A stretch of 64,000 nucleotides of DNA, taken from NCBI GenBank assembly GCA_013054445.1, contig JAAMPI010000022.1, positions 31,573-95,572 on the forward strand, given 5' to 3'. The translations under genes and the position numbers were made by a program. A model generated the notes under the pieces. The model saw nothing but the letters and a program-made list of their open reading frames with translations, was not told the DNA's origin and searched no databases. Source of the DNA: Cudoniella acicularis (taxonomy: Eukaryota > Ascomycota > Leotiomycetes > Helotiales > Helotiaceae). Of the stretch, positions 59,655 through 64,000 are shown piece after piece (position 1 is the stretch's first letter; each line of letters opens with the position of its first letter).

Positions 59655-61830
59655 ATGCTCACTCAATCAAGACTACAGACGGGACCTGTAGTCACCACTC
59701 CATCACCGTCGTTACCCGCATGGAAGCCAGATTTCTCCTTCGATAAATCAGATGATGGCTCTGAGAAAAGTCCACAATCAACTACAAGCACACAAAACCT
59801 CCTTCAAAAACCATGGCCTGCCCGACCACAACCGCTCCAAAAAGGCCTCGCCGGATGGAGGTGGTGGGACTCAACGCTCGATCTGGTGATGCTCATGCTG
59901 CCATTGCCATTCCTGGTTCTTGTCGCTGCGACTATTGTAGTCGATGGGAAAGCTGTAGATGATAGCCAATCAACTCTGTTAGACCATTCTATCAAAGGGG
60001 TAAGTCAAATGGCCCACCTTTAAAATGCATTCTGACCAGTCCCAGGCAACCACCATATTCCCAATATTCTTTGCAGCAACTACGGGCAGAGCTGCTGTGA
60101 AGTATGCAACCTGGAAGCTTGAGCAAGGAACTACCCTCGGTGTTTTAGAGCAGTTGATGGGCAGCCGCACAGTGGCTAGCACTTTTACCACTCAAGTCCA
60201 ACTACGATCTTTCAATGTCATTGGATTCGTTCTCCTTTTGGTATGGTCATTATCGCCAATTGGCTCTCAATCTGTCCTGCATATTTTGACTACCCCTGAA
60301 AGAGCAAGGTCTTCCAGCACAAGCATTTCGTATATAAATTCAAGACAACAAAGCTATGCAACCCCAACTGGAGCATTTCAGCAGAGATGGTTCTCCGGAT
60401 TCTCTGTTCTCTTTGGGTCCTCGCTTCTCGCGACTACAGCTGTTAAGGAAGGGTCAATGGACTCTTGGGGAAACGTCAAAATCCCTCGCATTTCGAGCGT
60501 TTTGGCATCAGGAGTTCAACCAGATGCTGAGAGTGGATGGGCTCAAATACCAACAAGCAATTTCACACCGACCTATTCGTCCCTCTTTGGAATTCCAGTC
60601 TCAGGTCTCGGTATTGGCAGCACAATATTCAATCTTGAATCGACTTACTTAGAATTGACATGTGGAAACATGACCCTAACGCCTGTATCCGGTAATGGCA
60701 GCAAATCGCAAAACATCTCAATAGATGGTCCTTTTGTGAGCTTTGCAAATGTGGACATAGGCGCCAACTTTGCAATTGGATACAAAGGTCCTGATGTTCT
60801 AGCTATCAGCGCTGACGCAGCCAATGGAGCTTCCTATCTGGCTCCAAAGTTCTGTTCCGACTGCATTCAAGCGAACCTTGGCAATAGAACAATCGATCCA
60901 GGAATTATTCTTTTCGAGGAGTATGACGGACTAGATAATATTACCGGTATATCATGTTCGGCGAACCAACAATACGTCGAGTCAAGTATATCGTGCACCA
61001 AAACATCAAACTCACAATCCTGTCAGGTTACGGCTCAACGATTCTCCATCCTCCCCCATCAACAGTCTTCGATCACGCCCTTAAGCTTCCCTCAGGTGGC
61101 ACTTGGTCTTACCGCACTCATGCCAAATATCACTTCACAAACGCTCAACGTCAATTTAATTGAAAATTTTCTCTATGATCCAGATTCCGTTGCAGCCATC
61201 ATCACGGGTCAATCCTCTACGACCTTCGTCCACGGCGAAACTCCTCTTCTAGAAGTCTCACCAGAAGAGTTTGCCGACAGGTTTGGTCAGTTATTAAATG
61301 CATTCGTATACGGCAGTATGTGGAATTCTACGCCGTATATTATCGGATCTCCATTCGACGGTATTCTGGCGACTCCTGTTGGTGGTAATAATGCGAGTTT
61401 CGTGATGGCGACTACGGAGGCAGACCTCGAAGCGATGGTTCTCAATCAGACGGCTGTATTCACAGTCCCAGCTAGTCTGACCACGAACCCACAGGTCTAT
61501 TTTGTATTTTACCCCTGGCTGGTAACATTTTTCCTTTGCACAGTGGTGATGCTGCTTGCAGCAATTGTTGGGGTTTATTATTCGAGGCGAACTATTGTTC
61601 CCGATTATTTGGGCTATGTGTCTAGCTTGGCAAAGGAAAGCCCGTACATAAGGATGCCAGATGTGGGTGTGAATATGGATGGTATGGACAAAGCGAGACT
61701 CGTGAAAGATGTCAAAGTCCGGCTTGGTGATGTCTCCGATCTTGAAGATACGAGAGGGCAATTTGGGCGACTGGCCTTCGCAAGAATGGAAGAGACAAAA
61801 ACCGTCAAGAAGGGAAAACTTTACATATAA
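59655..61830 (+). CDS. multi-span membrane protein, fungal, function unknown
   Basis: Two exons: 59655-59999 and 60046-61830, with a 46-nt intron. It encodes 709 residues from ATG 59655 (MLTQSRLQTGPVVTTPSP). The upstream frame opens only at TTG. A proline-rich cytosolic N-terminus is followed by spans at about 80-101 (LVMLMLPLPFLVLVAATIVV), 117-133 and 175-193 (FNVIGFVLLLVWSLSP). A long, Asn/Ser/Thr-rich loop follows with several N-glycosylation sites and Cys residues (FCSDCIQANLGN), probably extracellular. A last span near 610-630 (WLVTFFLCTVVMLLAAIVGV) precedes a short tail. This layout is common among uncharacterised ascomycete membrane proteins. No transporter or enzyme motif is seen. It lies head-to-tail before VPS53, with 277 bases between. 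Confidence 0.8.
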
Positions 61831-62107
61831 GATTTTTAATTAGAGCTCAATACAATTCTAAATTTAAATTCTCTTGATCTAGTTCTTGAATCTAATTGGT
61901 GCTACGAAGTATTCTTGTCAAGACGCCCCTTTTCGCGAACCCTGCACAAATTATGCAGGGTTATGCGAGCTTATGAACTCCGGGAAGAAGACAACAAGAA
62001 ATCTAGAAATCCTTTGGAACACTCTAATATCTCCACTCAAGGCTTGAATACAATGCGAAGCGGCTCAGGTATTGATTCGTATTATAACACATCCGTGAAC
62101 AATCATA

Positions 62108-64000
62108 ATGAATGGCGCATCAACAGTGTCATCTTCCTTAGATGCCGGTAAGGTGGTCAATATCCCAGCTCCATCCTCCACCATGTACACCATGTACATC
62201 ATATGTGTGCTAACACTCTCCCCTTCAGTGGACTACGACCCAATCGAACACTTGAATACGATATTTTCACACCCATCAACCCTTCAATCCATCAATAGCA
62301 CTGCGACTGCTCTACAAACCTACCAAGATGATCTCTCCACCTCCATTTCCGACCTCGTGGCCACCCAGGCCTACAGCGACGATTCCAGCCTCCAGCGCAT
62401 GCAATCAGCGAAAGCAGATCTCGCTCAACTTTTCCGGAAGATCGAATTAGTCCGGACGAGGGCGATCGAGACCGAGCAGACCATTACATCCATGACCGCG
62501 GACATTAAGAAGCTCGATGGCACAAAAAGAAACCTCACTCTATCTATGACAGCGTTGAAACGGCTGCAGATGCTGACGACTGCCTATGAACAATTACGAG
62601 GACTTGCAAAATCGAGGCAATATAGAGAATGTGCGAGCTTGCTTCAGGCTGTTCTGCAGCTCATGCGCCATTTCAATAGCTATCGCAGCATTGACCAGAT
62701 TGCTACGTTGAGTCGGAATGTGGCAGAGTTGCAAAGGGAACTGCTGGAGCAGGTATGCGAAGACTTTGAGATTGCTTTTGCCAAAGGAGAGGTGGCAAGC
62801 AAGAAAGGTGTGCTGGCAGAGGCATGCTTGGTGATGGATGCTTTAGGAGAAAACGCCAGAGCCAGATTAGTGACATGGTATGTCAATACACAATTGAGGG
62901 AATACAGGCAGGTTTTCAGGGGGAACGATGAAGCTGGGAGTTTGGATAATATTGGAAGACGGTACAGCTGGTTTCGACGAATGCTCAAAACCTACGAGGA
63001 CGAGCATGCCGGGATATTCCCACTACAATGGAGGGTCAATGAAGTGTTGGCGAATTCATTCTGCGAAGGGACACGAGATGACTTCAAGGGTATTCTAGAA
63101 AGAAGTATGAGGAGGCCAGACGGTGCCAAGATTGACGTCAATTTATTGTTAAGCTGTTTGCAAGAAACCATGGACTTTGAGCACAGCTTGGAGAAGAGAT
63201 TCGCCAATGATCCAAGAGCAAGCACAGACACACTCAGTTCGGTGGAAGAGAAGCCGCAAACCTTTGACCGATCCATATCGGAAGCTTTCGAGCCATATTT
63301 AAGTCTTTGGGTTGAATCCCAGGATAAGCAGCTAGCGACAATGATCCCAAAATACCGAAATCAACCACTCCTCGAACTAGACGAGGAATTCTCCCCACAA
63401 GCTGTCATACCTTCATCGATTGAGCTTTTCCACTTCTACAAAATCACTTTAGCACAGTGTGCCAAGCTCTCTACAGGAGAACGGCTACTAGATCTCTCGA
63501 GAACGCTTGCTAAGTATCTCGACGAATATGCCCAACAAGTACTTTTGCATTTCTTGCAATCACCTGGGGGTCCAAGTCTACAAAATATCATTCTTGTGTT
63601 AAACACAGCGGATTATTGGCATGTCAATACCCAGCAGCTCGAGGATAATATCAAGAAGCGGGTTGACAGCGAATTTGCTTCCAAGGTTGATTTATCTTCG
63701 CAATCTGATGCCTTTATGGGCGTTGCCAGTGCAGCCGTTCTAGCTTTGGTTCACAAAGTTGAACTTGCCTGTGATGCGCCATGGCGAGAAATGAGGAACA
63801 CGAATTGGAGCAAAATGGAGAGTGTTGGAGATCAAAGCTCGTATGTTGCTGAGCTTTTACGGCATGTTGATGAACAAGCCAAGGAGATACTGCCTTTAGT
63901 GAGCAAGCAGCAATTTGCTCGAGCTTTCTGTGATAAAACAGTGGAGTATCTTGCAACCAATTATATTGCGAATATCGTTCAATGTCGACCTGTCTCTGAG
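62108..64000 (+). CDS. VPS53: GARP complex subunit Vps53, 3' end outside window
   Basis: Exon 1 is 62108-62147 and exon 2 runs from 62229 to the window edge. About 604 residues are visible of the roughly 800-850 usual for the family. The start is MNGASTVSSSLDAVDYDPIE. The N-terminal Vps53 domain is clear: KIELVRTRAIETEQTITSMT and DIKKLDGTKRNLTLSMTALK form the coiled coil that binds partner subunits. Then come ARARLVTWYVNTQLREYRQV and IGRRYSWFRRMLKTYEDEHA, strongly matching the family. GARP (Vps51-54) tethers endosome-derived vesicles at the trans-Golgi, returning sorting receptors, and kexin in yeast. No frame break is seen. Confidence 0.95.
   Translation, partial: MNGASTVSSSLDAGKVVNIPAPSSTMYTMYIICVLTLSPSVDYDPIEHLNTIFSHPSTLQSINSTATALQTYQDDLSTSISDLVATQAYSDDSSLQRMQSAKADLAQLFRKIELVRTRAIETEQTITSMTADIKKLDGTKRNLTLSMTALKRLQMLTTAYEQLRGLAKSRQYRECASLLQAVLQLMRHFNSYRSIDQIATLSRNVAELQRELLEQVCEDFEIAFAKGEVASKKGVLAEACLVMDALGENARARLVTWYVNTQLREYRQVFRGNDEAGSLDNIGRRYSWFRRMLKTYEDEHAGIFPLQWRVNEVLANSFCEGTRDDFKGILERSMRRPDGAKIDVNLLLSCLQETMDFEHSLEKRFANDPRASTDTLSSVEEKPQTFDRSISEAFEPYLSLWVESQDKQLATMIPKYRNQPLLELDEEFSPQAVIPSSIELFHFYKITLAQCAKLSTGERLLDLSRTLAKYLDEYAQQVLLHFLQSPGGPSLQNIILVLNTADYWHVNTQQLEDNIKKRVDSEFASKVDLSSQSDAFMGVASAAVLALVHKVELACDAPWREMRNTNWSKMESVGDQSSYVAELLRHVDEQAKEILPLVSKQQFARAFCDKTVEYLATNYIANIVQCRPVSE

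Noticed and set aside
1..64000. tRNA, rRNA, CRISPR and secondary-metabolite cluster signals
   Set aside because: No cloverleaf B-box in a plausible context, no rRNA sequence, no regularly spaced repeats and no PKS/NRPS/terpene genes were seen by eye; a dedicated RNA scan could still find a tRNA.

Overview
The window is nuclear DNA of a filamentous ascomycete. The gene content suggests a Leotiomycetes-type fungus, but that placement rests on remembered resemblance and is not tested. Nearly all genes carry several very short introns (about 45-80 nt, GT-AG). The families are typical of fungi: a Zn2Cys6 regulator, WSC domains, kexin, a PhoD-like phosphatase and BTB proteins. Exon joins given here were worked out by hand. 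For each complete spliced gene the joined exon lengths are divisible by three and the reading frame stays open.

Layout. 1-3271: a decayed gene of an unnamed fungal family, entering from the left edge. 4412-8048 (-): a long Gln-rich, Cys-rich unknown protein, split by a one-base slip in a 9-base homopolymer. 9811-14195 (-): a seven-exon sterol-glucosyltransferase-type gene whose tail holds a VPS13/ATG2-like segment and about eight ubiquitin-interacting motifs. 16925-20779 (+): a secreted glyoxal oxidase with four WSC domains. 22168-25273 (-): a Zn2Cys6 transcription factor. 27444-28623 (+): the KEOPS subunit Cgi121. 30248-32884 (-): a BTB gene and a broken tandem relative. 35165-36610 (-): an RRM-type protein. 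38137-43264 (-): a very large PhoD-like phosphatase. 44786-47439 (+): kexin. 48232-49094 (-) and 49915-51637 (+): a divergent pair, adenylate kinase and a LETM1/Mdm38 protein. 53473-54378 (-): a small secreted unknown. 59655-61830 (+): a multi-span membrane unknown. 62108-64000 (+): GARP subunit Vps53, running off the right edge.

The genes do not form one pathway or a biosynthetic cluster. Most are housekeeping genes (tRNA modification, Golgi proteolysis, retrograde transport, mitochondrial nucleotide and ion balance). Accessory material lies between them: the pseudogene at the left, the BTB pair, and two small inverted-repeat elements near 44 kb and 58.3 kb, one with flanking direct repeats. 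No rRNA, tRNA or CRISPR was recognised. The most unusual item is the glucosyltransferase with a ubiquitin-binding, lipid-contact-like tail.
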